DNA of 64,000 bases from Bacillota bacterium. GTDB taxonomy: Bacteria; Bacillota_A; Clostridia; Lachnospirales; Lachnospiraceae. The DNA lies in NCBI GenBank assembly GCA_023443625.1, contig JAEZTQ010000046.1, positions 28,280-92,279 on the forward strand, in the 5' to 3' direction. Below, piece after piece: positions 18,127-26,145 of this stretch (the first letter of the stretch is position 1; each line of letters begins with the position of its first letter). Made by a program: the position numbers and the translations under genes. Below the pieces are notes generated by a model. It made no database searches and was not told where the DNA came from. It worked only from the letters and a program-made list of their open reading frames with translations.

Positions 18127-18702
18127 CTACTTTAAGCGCATTACTAAACTAGCATCTGTCTGAAAACGGCCACGCAAAGTCGAAGTCTGTGTTTTCACAG
18201 CCACTTTCTTAATTCCTCTGGCGCTCATACAGCTATGGTATCCCTCAATCAAGACAGCCACATCTTTTGATCCGATAATTTCCTGCATAATTTCTGCAAT
18301 ATCCGAAGCAATTCGCTCCTGAAGCTGTAGTCGCTTCGATACCATATCCACTATTCTTACAATTTTACTTAAACCGATTACTTTACCATTTGGCACATAG
18401 GCTACCAAAACCTTCATATCATACATCAGTGCTAAATGATGTTCACAATAACTAAAAATATCAATATCTCTCACCAGGATTAAATCCTGGTTGCCTTGAT
18501 CAAATTCTAAGTCTTTTTCAAATGTTTTACAAAACATCTGCGCAATTTCATGATTGCTATAATTCATTCCTTCAAATATTTCTTCATACATATGTGCTAC
18601 ACGCTCAGGGGTATCCTTTAACCCCTCACGGTCAGGATTATCCCCCAGTGCTAGGATAATACCTCTAATATGTTCTTGAATTGCTTCTTTATCTATTGCC
18701 AT
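18127..18702 (-). CDS. folE: GTP cyclohydrolase I
   Basis: 191 aa, type IA. Zinc ligands are Cys in FSYCEHHLA (about 80) with the neighbouring His, and Cys in [12 protein letters not shown] (about 151). It converts GTP to 7,8-dihydroneopterin triphosphate, the substrate of QueD, and can also feed folate. Its position inside the que operon indicates dedicated supply of deazaguanine precursor. Confidence 0.95.
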   Translation of the reverse strand: MAIDKEAIQEHIRGIILALGDNPDREGLKDTPERVAHMYEEIFEGMNYSNHEIAQMFCKTFEKDLEFDQGNQDLILVRDIDIFSYCEHHLALMYDMKVLVAYVPNGKVIGLSKIVRIVDMVSKRLQLQERIASDIAEIMQEIIGSKDVAVLIEGYHSCMSARGIKKVAVKTQTSTLRGRFQTDASLVMRLK

Positions 18703-18746
18703 TTCCCCTCTACCTCATTTCTATACTTACAAATGAAATTATATTA

Positions 18747-19415
18747 TTAGACACCCCTTTTATTTGGGTCCCATATCACTTTGTGCATTTGCAACTGCAT
18801 AGTTACACCATTCATACCGTTATGTATTAGATAATCCACTATTTCTTCTAAATTAATTTTCCCAAAAACAGGGCTAATATATATATGACATCTCATTGTC
18901 AAATCATATGTGTTTATCACTTCCTTAGTACGATTTAAATCCTCCCTATCTCCCACCACAAATTTAACCGTATCTTTTTTGGTAAGTAGCTCAAAATTTG
19001 TAACCAACATGTTAGATTCCATTAAACTTCCCGGCAGCTTGTAATCCATGGTAAATGCAGGTGGATTATTGATACTAACAAAAGAATTTAACTCTACACT
19101 TCCGTTGGTTTCAATTTCAATATGCAAGAACTGATCTGCTGCAAGCAATTGAAGGAGTTGCAATATATCAGGTACAAGTAAAGGCTCCCCACCAGTCAAA
19201 GTCACATTTTTGATACCAGTTTCTTTAATATAATCATAGATTTCCTGCTCAGTCATAAATGTTAGTGGTGTATCATCCTCATTCACCCATGCAGTATCAC
19301 AAAAGGAACAGGAAAGATTACATCCAGAAAATCTGATAAATACTGCCAATTGTCCTGCCAAAACCCCTTCTCCATTAATGCTCACAAATTTTTCAGCCAC
19401 TTTATATTGTGCCAC
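18747..19415 (-). CDS. queE: 7-carboxy-7-deazaguanine synthase QueE
   Basis: 222 aa radical-SAM enzyme. The cluster motif is Cys-x3-Cys-x2-Cys in SGCNLSCSFCDTAW (near 31-38), with NVTLTGGEPLL near 72 for SAM binding. It converts 6-carboxy-tetrahydropterin to 7-carboxy-7-deazaguanine. The sequence lies between queD and folE in the operon. Confidence 0.95.
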   Translation of the reverse strand: MAQYKVAEKFVSINGEGVLAGQLAVFIRFSGCNLSCSFCDTAWVNEDDTPLTFMTEQEIYDYIKETGIKNVTLTGGEPLLVPDILQLLQLLAADQFLHIEIETNGSVELNSFVSINNPPAFTMDYKLPGSLMESNMLVTNFELLTKKDTVKFVVGDREDLNRTKEVINTYDLTMRCHIYISPVFGKINLEEIVDYLIHNGMNGVTMQLQMHKVIWDPNKRGV

Positions 19416-19465
19416 TATAATCCTCCATTGTATCTTGATATATAATTACAAGTTGTTTTAGAATT

Positions 19466-19885
19466 CTACTTCTCATAGGAAGCGCAATTACTTGGTGTTT
19501 CGTAAACTGTTGCGCTTTTCACCTGATATCCTCTAAGTTCCATTCTATCGTAAAAATATTTTGCCAGATTTTCAGCCGTTGGTCGAAAATCCAGTACCAT
19601 AAGTTGAAAACCTTCCTCTTCTAAAGCCGCAACTGTTCCAGGTTTCAAGGTATTTCTCTCAATAATTAAGACATGATCGAGTAAATTCACTTCTTCTTTT
19701 ATATCTTTCTTTAGCTGGGCAAAATCAACAAGCATCCCATTCAACTGCTGGTTGGTTTGTAATGTCAAGCTCTTTACTTCAATAACAACCTGCCAACCAT
19801 GTCCATGTATATTACTACATTTCCCTTCATAGCCAGCTAAAAAATGTGCTGAATCAAAGCTATGTTGTGTTCTTAAAATATACAT
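19466..19885 (-). CDS. queD: 6-carboxy-tetrahydropterin synthase QueD
   Basis: 139 aa. Zinc ligands are His in FDSAHFL and the HGHGW pair (about 13, 28, 30); the catalytic Cys is in YEGKCSNIHGHG (about 24). It converts dihydroneopterin triphosphate to 6-carboxy-tetrahydropterin. First gene of the operon; GGAAAGG precedes the ATG and the riboswitch terminator ends about 110 bp upstream. Confidence 0.95.
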   Translation of the reverse strand: MYILRTQHSFDSAHFLAGYEGKCSNIHGHGWQVVIEVKSLTLQTNQQLNGMLVDFAQLKKDIKEEVNLLDHVLIIERNTLKPGTVAALEEEGFQLMVLDFRPTAENLAKYFYDRMELRGYQVKSATVYETPSNCASYEK

Positions 19886-19994
19886 AATTTAATCCTTTCC
19901 AACATAATAAATTTTACTTGCGAAACACTGGTTCCACAAAGCGTCGCATTATGTGACTAATTCCTTTGCTTTCGCTGGTGTATCCTACTTGGAG

Positions 19995-20028
19995 AAAAAA
20001 AAATAGGCATAGAAACTATGCCTATTTT
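19995..20028 (-). terminator. riboswitch-linked terminator before queD
   Basis: AAAATAGGCATAG-TTT-CTATGCCTATTTTTTTT on the minus strand, with eight T. It lies between the preQ1-like aptamer and queD, so it is the probable expression platform; it could also end hypA transcripts. Confidence 0.8.
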
Positions 20029-20095
20029 CGCTATCATACATTGATTAAATGCGTGAAATTATCCACTGTATCAATTCATATAATACTTAATAAAG

Positions 20096-20140
20096 CCCTA
20101 GTTTTGTTTTGAGACAGGATGGTGCTAATGAACTGTCTTT
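20096..20140 (-). promoter_or_regulatory. preQ1-I riboswitch aptamer
   Basis: On the minus strand GACAG (20133-20137) and CUGUC form P1, enclosing UUCAUUAGCACCAU, followed by the A-rich UCAAAACAAAACUAG whose CUAG can pair with UUAG in the loop to make the P2 pseudoknot. This is the layout of the Bacillus queC leader. It is just downstream of a consensus promoter and upstream of the que operon. Recognised by eye; not verified by a covariance model. Confidence 0.7.
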
Positions 20141-20154
20141 ATTATGTTTTAGAA

Positions 20155-20184
20155 ATTATACCATTTTCTACTAAGTAATGTCAA
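20155..20184 (-). promoter_or_regulatory. consensus promoter of the que operon
   Basis: TTGACA (20179-20184), 18 bp, TATAAT (20155-20160) on the minus strand. Transcription would begin near 20148, 11 nt before the aptamer. Confidence 0.8.
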
Positions 20185-20300
20185 GCTAACCTGCGCTCTA
20201 AGTCAGCTGCCTCTATGAATATATAACTAATAGCAGAAGAAATAAAACCTACTAGTGCTAGGACATTAGGGTGTGAGGAGGCCATAATAACTGTACTCAT
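20181..20300 (-). CDS. possible 39-aa small membrane peptide
   Basis: An ORF beginning MSTVIMASSHPNVLALVGFI and ending EAADLERRLA has one hydrophobic segment and a charged C-terminus. It lies between hypA and the que promoter; its stop codon overlaps the -35 TTGACA. The ribosome site (GGGA) is weak and it starts at the end of a 28-bp repeat. Unrecognised; could be chance. Confidence 0.3.
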   Translation of the reverse strand: MSTVIMASSHPNVLALVGFISSAISYIFIEAADLERRLA

Positions 20301-20355
20301 TCAATTCCCATAATACTTAATAAAGACCGATGACTCTTTCGCAATTTACATCAGT

Positions 20356-20697
20356 TCAACACGCCCTGATTTCTTTTAGGTAAAAGTCACTGCCACTGAT
20401 CATCTCATACTCTTCACACCCACACTCCGGGCATACTCTTGCATGTTCCAATAATGGATATACTTTGCCACAACTCCTACAAATTCCATTGGCTGTAAGT
20501 ATCTCTACTTCTAATTTGGTATTTTCAAGGACGGTACCATCTACCGCAGCTGGGAAGCAGGCCTTAAGATACCTTGGAACCACCGAAGACAATTCACCTA
20601 CTTGGAGGACAATGGCCTCCACCTGGGAAAGCTGGTTTATTTCCACCACTCTCAATACCTTATCAACAATATGGTACATGATACCCAATTCATGCAT
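20356..20697 (-). CDS. hypA: nickel metallochaperone HypA
   Basis: 113 aa, the standard length. The N-terminal Met-His-Glu (nickel site) is intact, and the zinc knuckle is two CxxC pairs, CRSCGK near 73 and CPECGC near 93. HypA with HypB inserts nickel into [NiFe]-hydrogenase, and sometimes urease. It is last in a four-gene operon with no hydrogenase, so its client is elsewhere or different. It starts three bases after the oxidoreductase stop. Confidence 0.93.
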   Translation of the reverse strand: MHELGIMYHIVDKVLRVVEINQLSQVEAIVLQVGELSSVVPRYLKACFPAAVDGTVLENTKLEVEILTANGICRSCGKVYPLLEHARVCPECGCEEYEMISGSDFYLKEIRAC

Positions 20698-20700
20698 CGC

Positions 20701-23430
20701 TTATTTTTTCCTTCCAAGAACTTTTTTGACGGTTATCTTCGCTTTACGCTTAAGTACATGAGGTATAATTGCCTTTTTTATGCCCAGGAACTCTACCCCT
20801 TTACCATCATAAACACGTTCCAGAGTAATGGCATCAAACTTACATTTTGTGGCACACATTCCACAACCTACGCACATGTATTCATCCACTACAGTAGCAC
20901 CACAGCCAAGACAACGCTCCGTTTCCTTTCGCATCTGTTCTTCGGTAAAGGCTGCCCGAATGTCACGGAAGGTCTTCTTCCCTTCCTGACCGTCAATCTT
21001 TGCCGCTCTCTGTCTAGGCGTTGTGTCATAGCTATCAAAAATAACTGCTCTCTTATCTAATTCAATATATTGGCGACGACTGCGGCCAATTAATAAATCC
21101 TGTCCCACCTGAACATAACGATGTATCGATATAGCTGCCTGCTTTCCTGCTGCAATGGCATCAATTGCAAAACGAGGCCCGGTCACCGCATCTCCGCCTG
21201 CAAATACATCGGACTGATCCGTCTGATAGGTGATATCATCTACCTGGACGGTATTATTGGGATTTATAACAACCTTGCTACCCTCTAAAATACCACACCA
21301 GTCAATAGACTGACCAACAGATAGCAGAACATAGTCTGCTTCTACTATCATCGTATCCTTTTCATCATACTTAGGAGCAAAACGTCCATTTTCATCAAAA
21401 ACACTAACACAAGCCATTAATTCAATTCCTGTTATCTTGCCATTCTCTCCAATAATTCTCTTAGGTCCCCACGAATTATTGATTATAATGTCTTCACTTT
21501 CAGCCACTTCTATCTCTTCGTCAAGGGCTGGCATTTGATCTCTATTTTCCAGACAGAACATACTGACTTTATTCCCGCCGGCACGAACTGCCACACGGGC
21601 TACGTCGATAGCCACATTACCACCACCGATAACGACTACGTTACCGGAAATGGTTTCATTTTCATTCTGGTTGACACGTGAGAGAAATTCTATTCCGGAA
21701 ACTACACCTTCATAATCTTCTCCTTCTACACCAATCTTCCTACCCTTCTGTGCTCCGATTGCCAAATAGAAAGCCTTATATCCATCTGCCCTTAACTGAT
21801 CTAGAGTTATATCTTTTCCTACTTCTAGTCCAGTTTTGAAGGTAACACCCAATTCTCTTAATACATCGATTTCTGCTTCCACAATCTTCTTCTCGAGAAC
21901 GAAAGAGGGAATTCCAAGGGTCAGCATTCCGCCAATTACCTTTTCTTTTTCAAATACCGTCACATCATATCCATCTATAGCTAGAAAATATGCGCAGGAT
22001 AATCCAGCCGGGCCAGATCCCACAACAGCAATCTTTTTATCACTGTAATTATTACGTTTCTTAGGAATAAACCGGGTATCTTTGTTCAAATCTTGATCTG
22101 CAATAAAGCGCTTGATATCATCAATTGCGATAGGTTCATCCAAATCCCCTCTGGTACAAGCATCTTCACAACGCTTGTTGCAAACATAGCCACAAACTGC
22201 AGGAAATGGATTTTCCATTTTAATAAGTTCAAGAGCTGCCTCATACTTGCCCTGAGCAGCCAATTTTATATATCCCTGAACCGCAATGTGAGCAGGGCAG
22301 TTGGTTTTACAAGGAGCCGTACCCGTATCCACCACTTCCTGACGGTTGGTCCTGTAATCTATGTTCCAATCTTTTTCGGTCCAAGCATTGTTTCTCGGGG
22401 TATAGGTTGTTGTAATATTCTCTGTAACAGGTCCACTGGAGCAAAGTTTCTGTCCCAGCTTCATGGCATTCATAGGACAATTTTCCACGCATTGGCCACA
22501 GGCCACGCATTTTTCCTTATCTACCTTGGAAACATAATTAGAACGCACCATATCTACATTCTTATACATAGTTCCGGAACGGAGGGACAGACATGAACAT
22601 CCACAGCAGTTACAGATAGCATGGGTTTTACCGGATCCGTCAATATTGGGAATCTGGTGCATCAGACCATTTTCCTCTGCCCGCTTAATAATTTCAAAAG
22701 CTTCCTCCCTAGTAATTTTACGTCCCCGTCCTGTACGGATATAATATTCTGCTGCATGTCCCATCTGAATACACATATCCTCTTTCAGATGACCGCAGCC
22801 CTCTCCCATGGCTTCCCTGTCAGTACGGCAAGAACAAGGAGAACAGGAGAAAATCGTATTATCATTTAAATATTTTGAAACCTCTTCATAGCTGGCCCTG
22901 CGGCTATTGCCTTCGATAGCCGTCTCAATAGGAATTACCCTCATGAGACCAATTCCGGGAGGAAACATACCTGCACTCATAGGCCCTCTAACTCTTCCGT
23001 ATGCCTCCATGGCATAGGCTACAACAGGATATTTCTTCACAACATCCAGATTGTTTACAATCATCTCCATAATACCCGGAATCCAGCTCTCTGCATGCCA
23101 GAAGGTATCCACTCCATCGATAACATTAACAAAACAAGTGCCGTATACTGCCAACTTCATCATCTGCTCCTGGCAGTATTCCTCGGATTTCCCCATAATC
23201 CCAGCCATTTCCTTAGCAGTTCTCTTGGTATGATATCCCATGGCCAGGCCTACTTCAGCCATGTCATCATCAATACCGGCCTCCAAAATAACATATTCCG
23301 GATCATCCCACTGATATCCGTTCTTTTTTGGATCCTTCCGCCCCAGCATATTTGCCAGAGCCATTACTTTTTCATTATACTTACATTCATACCCTTCGGG
23401 AAAATACATCTTTGTAATTACTTGCTCCAT
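20701..23430 (-). CDS. large Fe-S/FAD oxidoreductase (GltD-like C-terminus, unusual N-terminal Fe-S region)
   Basis: 909 aa. Residues 1-300 form an uncommon region with clustered Cys (FSCSPCSCRTDRE near 195; CNCCGCSCLSL near 275). A 4Fe-4S motif CVACGQCVENCP follows near 310. From about 375 it resembles the glutamate synthase small subunit: Cys motifs CKTNCP and CGYVCNKRCEDAC, an FAD-binding GSGPAGLSCAYF near 465 and an NAD(P)H-binding VIGGGNVAIDVAR near 597. Another ferredoxin-type module (CVGCGMCATKC) is near 855. It probably moves electrons between NAD(P)H and a partner. No large GltB subunit is nearby. Lies between hypA and hypB; the physiological reaction is unknown. Confidence 0.85.
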   Translation of the reverse strand: MEQVITKMYFPEGYECKYNEKVMALANMLGRKDPKKNGYQWDDPEYVILEAGIDDDMAEVGLAMGYHTKRTAKEMAGIMGKSEEYCQEQMMKLAVYGTCFVNVIDGVDTFWHAESWIPGIMEMIVNNLDVVKKYPVVAYAMEAYGRVRGPMSAGMFPPGIGLMRVIPIETAIEGNSRRASYEEVSKYLNDNTIFSCSPCSCRTDREAMGEGCGHLKEDMCIQMGHAAEYYIRTGRGRKITREEAFEIIKRAEENGLMHQIPNIDGSGKTHAICNCCGCSCLSLRSGTMYKNVDMVRSNYVSKVDKEKCVACGQCVENCPMNAMKLGQKLCSSGPVTENITTTYTPRNNAWTEKDWNIDYRTNRQEVVDTGTAPCKTNCPAHIAVQGYIKLAAQGKYEAALELIKMENPFPAVCGYVCNKRCEDACTRGDLDEPIAIDDIKRFIADQDLNKDTRFIPKKRNNYSDKKIAVVGSGPAGLSCAYFLAIDGYDVTVFEKEKVIGGMLTLGIPSFVLEKKIVEAEIDVLRELGVTFKTGLEVGKDITLDQLRADGYKAFYLAIGAQKGRKIGVEGEDYEGVVSGIEFLSRVNQNENETISGNVVVIGGGNVAIDVARVAVRAGGNKVSMFCLENRDQMPALDEEIEVAESEDIIINNSWGPKRIIGENGKITGIELMACVSVFDENGRFAPKYDEKDTMIVEADYVLLSVGQSIDWCGILEGSKVVINPNNTVQVDDITYQTDQSDVFAGGDAVTGPRFAIDAIAAGKQAAISIHRYVQVGQDLLIGRSRRQYIELDKRAVIFDSYDTTPRQRAAKIDGQEGKKTFRDIRAAFTEEQMRKETERCLGCGATVVDEYMCVGCGMCATKCKFDAITLERVYDGKGVEFLGIKKAIIPHVLKRKAKITVKKVLGRKK

Positions 23431-23434
23431 GGTC

Positions 23435-24097
23435 TTACTCTCCTTTGACCTCTCTATACAACCACTTTGTCCACGCTTCTATACCTTCTCCTGTTTTAGC
23501 GGATATGGGAAATATGGCAATGTTAGGATTTAATTTTTTGACCCTCTCCACACACAGATCCAGATTAAAGTCAAACACTCCCATAGTATCAATTTTGTTG
23601 ATAAGCAGAGCGTCAGATATCTGGAACATCAATGGATATTTCAGAGGTTTATCATCCCCCTCCGGAACGCTTAGGATCATTACATTTTTTGTAGATCCTG
23701 TATCAAATTCAGCTGGACATACCAGATTTCCCACATTCTCCAGAATAACCAAATCCGTCCCCTTGGCATCAAGTCCCTCAAGACCCTGTCTGGTCATATC
23801 TGCATCCAAATGGCACATTCCGCCCGTATGTAACTGAATTACCTTCACTCCAGTTTCAGAAATAGTTTTTGCATCCACATCAGAATCAATATCTGCCTCC
23901 ATAACTGCAATGCTAAGTTTGTCTTTCAGACGATTGATGGTATTAACTAATGTAGTTGTCTTCCCTGCTCCCGGAGAGCTCATTAGGTTAAGCAAAAAGG
24001 TGTTCTCACTTTTTAACTGCTCTCTAAGACGCTGTGCGTCCTTGTTATTGTCCTCAAATATACTTTCTTTGATTTTAAGGATTCGAAATTCTTTCAC
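23435..24097 (-). CDS. hypB: hydrogenase/urease nickel incorporation GTPase HypB
   Basis: About 220 aa. Walker A SSPGAGKTT near 40; metal-site Cys-His in GGMCHLDAD; NKID and SAKTGEG guanine motifs. The N-terminal His-rich nickel store of some HypB proteins is absent. I use the GTG at 24097, five bases after GGGAAGA, because family members start near KEFRIL; an ATG at 24109 and a TTG at 24118 are alternatives. HypB hydrolyses GTP during nickel insertion with HypA. Confidence 0.9.
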   Translation of the reverse strand: MKEFRILKIKESIFEDNNKDAQRLREQLKSENTFLLNLMSSPGAGKTTTLVNTINRLKDKLSIAVMEADIDSDVDAKTISETGVKVIQLHTGGMCHLDADMTRQGLEGLDAKGTDLVILENVGNLVCPAEFDTGSTKNVMILSVPEGDDKPLKYPLMFQISDALLINKIDTMGVFDFNLDLCVERVKKLNPNIAIFPISAKTGEGIEAWTKWLYREVKGE

Positions 24098-24118
24098 TCT
24101 TCTTCCCATCCCTTTCAA

Positions 24119-25105
24119 TTATTCTGCCAGTTTTACTATTGTCTTGTATTCTTTTAAGTCTGTGTATAGTTCACCCTTGTAAGGATTACGTTTTGTCTTT
24201 TTCCATTTATAAATCATATAAACCACTACAGCAATGTTAACTACCAATGCTAAAAAGCTGATTACAAAATATATGGTAGGATTATAGGTTGAGTCTACAC
24301 GCCATTTTCCAAAATCCTGGAATAAGGGGAAGGTCTGGGCAAACATACACCACAATGCCAATGTCTGAGCCCGATGCTGCAACCATGCACCCTTACCAAC
24401 TGTAAATGCACACAGGGTCGGTGCCAACAGCAGTGCAAATCCACAATACCATGCGTGGTGGGGCAAGCAATTATATGTATAAGCAAAATTCCATAAATCA
24501 TATGCAAGAATATAAAACCATAGCATATCCGGCCAAAGCATATCCCGGCTGCCATCTTTTTTTGTCTTCTTCTTAATCTTAATACCAAACCAACCTGTAA
24601 TAATCACAATATTTAAGATACCAGCAATTCCATTCATAAAGTTCCAAGATCCACCCATCAGCATTACAGGTGCATCAGCGGTTATATCTTGAGCCATTAC
24701 AGCATACTTGCTACCCACTTCAAAATCACGTATTACCGCTTCTAAAATATTGATAGCCAGTATCAATGGTGGAAAGCAAAGAGCTATTTTATTGTTAGCC
24801 AATGCCCATTCCTTACCTGTTTTCTTGTTGGTTCCACGTACATGGCGGATACACCAAAAACCAATACAGCCAGCTGTGGATGAATACACTTTCGCCAAAT
24901 GGAACCAGTCTGTGTAAGTTTTTTCCTTCATCACTGTAAACCACAGTAGGGAAAGTAAAACTGGTAATACCATAAAACCAACAATTCCAGCTACCTTAAA
25001 TCTGCGGGTAACTTCGTTCAGCAAAAACAGAATGAGAAACACACCAATCCACACCAGCCAAACACTTAGGAACCCTGCACCTTCCTCATAATTAAACCGA
25101 AACAT
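24119..25105 (-). CDS. DUF5692 multi-pass membrane protein
   Basis: 328 aa with about eight membrane segments separated by short loops. Trp/Tyr/His-rich stretches (NCLPHHAWYCGFALLL; GCIGFWCIRHVRG) contain conserved-looking His and Cys that could bind metal. Matches my recollection of DUF5692. It is first in the operon with hypB, the oxidoreductase and hypA, behind a strong promoter and a GntR-type operator. A transport or membrane redox role is possible; nickel transport is inference only. Confidence 0.75.
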   Translation of the reverse strand: MFRFNYEEGAGFLSVWLVWIGVFLILFLLNEVTRRFKVAGIVGFMVLPVLLSLLWFTVMKEKTYTDWFHLAKVYSSTAGCIGFWCIRHVRGTNKKTGKEWALANNKIALCFPPLILAINILEAVIRDFEVGSKYAVMAQDITADAPVMLMGGSWNFMNGIAGILNIVIITGWFGIKIKKKTKKDGSRDMLWPDMLWFYILAYDLWNFAYTYNCLPHHAWYCGFALLLAPTLCAFTVGKGAWLQHRAQTLALWCMFAQTFPLFQDFGKWRVDSTYNPTIYFVISFLALVVNIAVVVYMIYKWKKTKRNPYKGELYTDLKEYKTIVKLAE

Positions 25106-25143
25106 AATCTTCTCCTCTTTGTAAAAAGCGCACTTTTTAAATT

Positions 25144-25203
25144 CTGGTCATACCAGTAGTGCAATTATATTTCAATTCTATACAATTCTTAATAGATTGT
25201 CAA
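25144..25203 (-). promoter_or_regulatory. promoter and GntR-type operator of the hyp operon
   Basis: TTGACA (25198-25203), 17 bp, TAGAAT (25175-25180) on the minus strand. CTGGTCATACCAG (25144-25156), just after the start site, fits the TGGTnnnACCA operator of FadR/FCD GntR regulators. The divergent neighbour encodes such a regulator. Confidence 0.7.
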
Positions 25204-25227
25204 GTATTTGTCAAACTTCCTGGATTA

Positions 25228-25266
25228 GTCTAAATAGGGATATTGAATTTGTCTATTTAGGGATAT
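25228..25266. repeat. 16-bp direct repeat in the divergent promoter region
   Basis: GTCTAAATAGGGATAT (25228-25243) and GTCTATTTAGGGATAT (25251-25266) differ at two positions and lie 23 bp apart. Possibly a second regulator site. Confidence 0.6.
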
Positions 25267-25307
25267 GCTATTGATTTTTATTCCATATTATGATATTTTT
25301 TTGATAT

Positions 25308-25320
25308 CTGGTTATCCCAG
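25308..25320. promoter_or_regulatory. second GntR-type operator
   Basis: CTGGTTATCCCAG is an imperfect copy of the operator at 25144-25156 and lies 38 bp before the regulator's ATG, consistent with autoregulation. Confidence 0.55.
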
Positions 25321-25357
25321 TTTAGGGAGTTATATCAGACTTTAGAAAGGAATACAA

Positions 25358-26068
25358 ATGGACTTTACTAAATTAAAAGCCCCTACATTAAAGGAACTCT
25401 TTGTCAGGGAATTAGAAACTATGATTCTGTCAGGAAAATTGAAAATTGGTGAGAAGCTTCCACCTGAACGCATCCTGGCTGAACAGATGCAGGTCAGCCG
25501 CGCTGTGGTAAACAGTGGAATTGCGGAACTTTCCAGGAAAGGTTTTCTTAAGGTAAAACCCCGTTCTGGAGTATTCGTCATAGATTATCGCCGCTATGGT
25601 ACCGTAGAGACACTTCTCTCCATCATGAATTACAACGGCGGACACCTTCGCCGGGATGAGATTCGCTCTATCTTAGAGATCAAGATGATTGTGGATAAAC
25701 TGGCAGTAGAATTGTCTGTGGACCGACACACTGATGAGAATATTGCCTCTCTGGAGCGCTATTTAGATAAGATGGGACATCTTAACGATAATATTGAAAA
25801 AGCTGCTGATGCTGCTTTCTCTTTTTATCATGAATTAGCAATGACCAGCCAAAACACTTTACTACCCTTAATCTATCGTTCTTTCCGGGTTCCCGTTACC
25901 CACCTTTGGATAAGGTTTATCCAAAAATATGGAAATGAAGTGGTCTGCAACAGTGCAAGGGAAATCTTAAAGGCACTGAAAAGCCAGGATAAAGGGCAAG
26001 CCGTAGCGTCCGTAGAGAAAGCAATCTCTGCCTCCATCTCCGGCTCCAAAGAAATATATGAGGTTTAA
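25358..26068 (+). CDS. GntR-family regulator, FadR/FCD type
   Basis: 236 aa. A winged HTH at about 8-75 (EKLPPERILAEQMQVSRAVV is diagnostic of GntR) is followed by an all-helical FCD effector domain containing His/Asp residues (EIRSILEIKMIVDKLAVEL; FYHEL). AGAAAGGA precedes the ATG. Divergent from the DUF5692-hypB-oxidoreductase-hypA operon and very likely its regulator. Effector unknown; organic acids are typical for FCD proteins. Confidence 0.9.
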   Translation: MDFTKLKAPTLKELFVRELETMILSGKLKIGEKLPPERILAEQMQVSRAVVNSGIAELSRKGFLKVKPRSGVFVIDYRRYGTVETLLSIMNYNGGHLRRDEIRSILEIKMIVDKLAVELSVDRHTDENIASLERYLDKMGHLNDNIEKAADAAFSFYHELAMTSQNTLLPLIYRSFRVPVTHLWIRFIQKYGNEVVCNSAREILKALKSQDKGQAVASVEKAISASISGSKEIYEV

Positions 26069-26094
26069 ACTCACTTGTTAACTATAATTTAGTC

Positions 26095-26138
26095 AAAAGC
26101 TACCGATGGTAAATCCCAACGGTAGCTTTTTTATTTTA
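26095..26138. terminator. terminator after the GntR gene
   Basis: AAAGCTACCG/CGGTAGCTTTTTTATTTT: stem of ten bp with a T-rich tail on the plus strand. Placed between convergent genes, it may also help end MFS transcription. Confidence 0.8.
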
Positions 26139-26145
26139 TAGTAAG

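Larger units (their letters stand above)
20071..20328. repeat. 28-bp direct repeat, two copies 230 bp apart
   Basis: The copies are at 20071-20098 and 20301-20328 and match at 25 of 28 positions; the core ATAATACTTAATAAAG is identical. Copy 1 directly adjoins the aptamer; copy 2 precedes the ATG of a small ORF. Confidence 0.8.
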
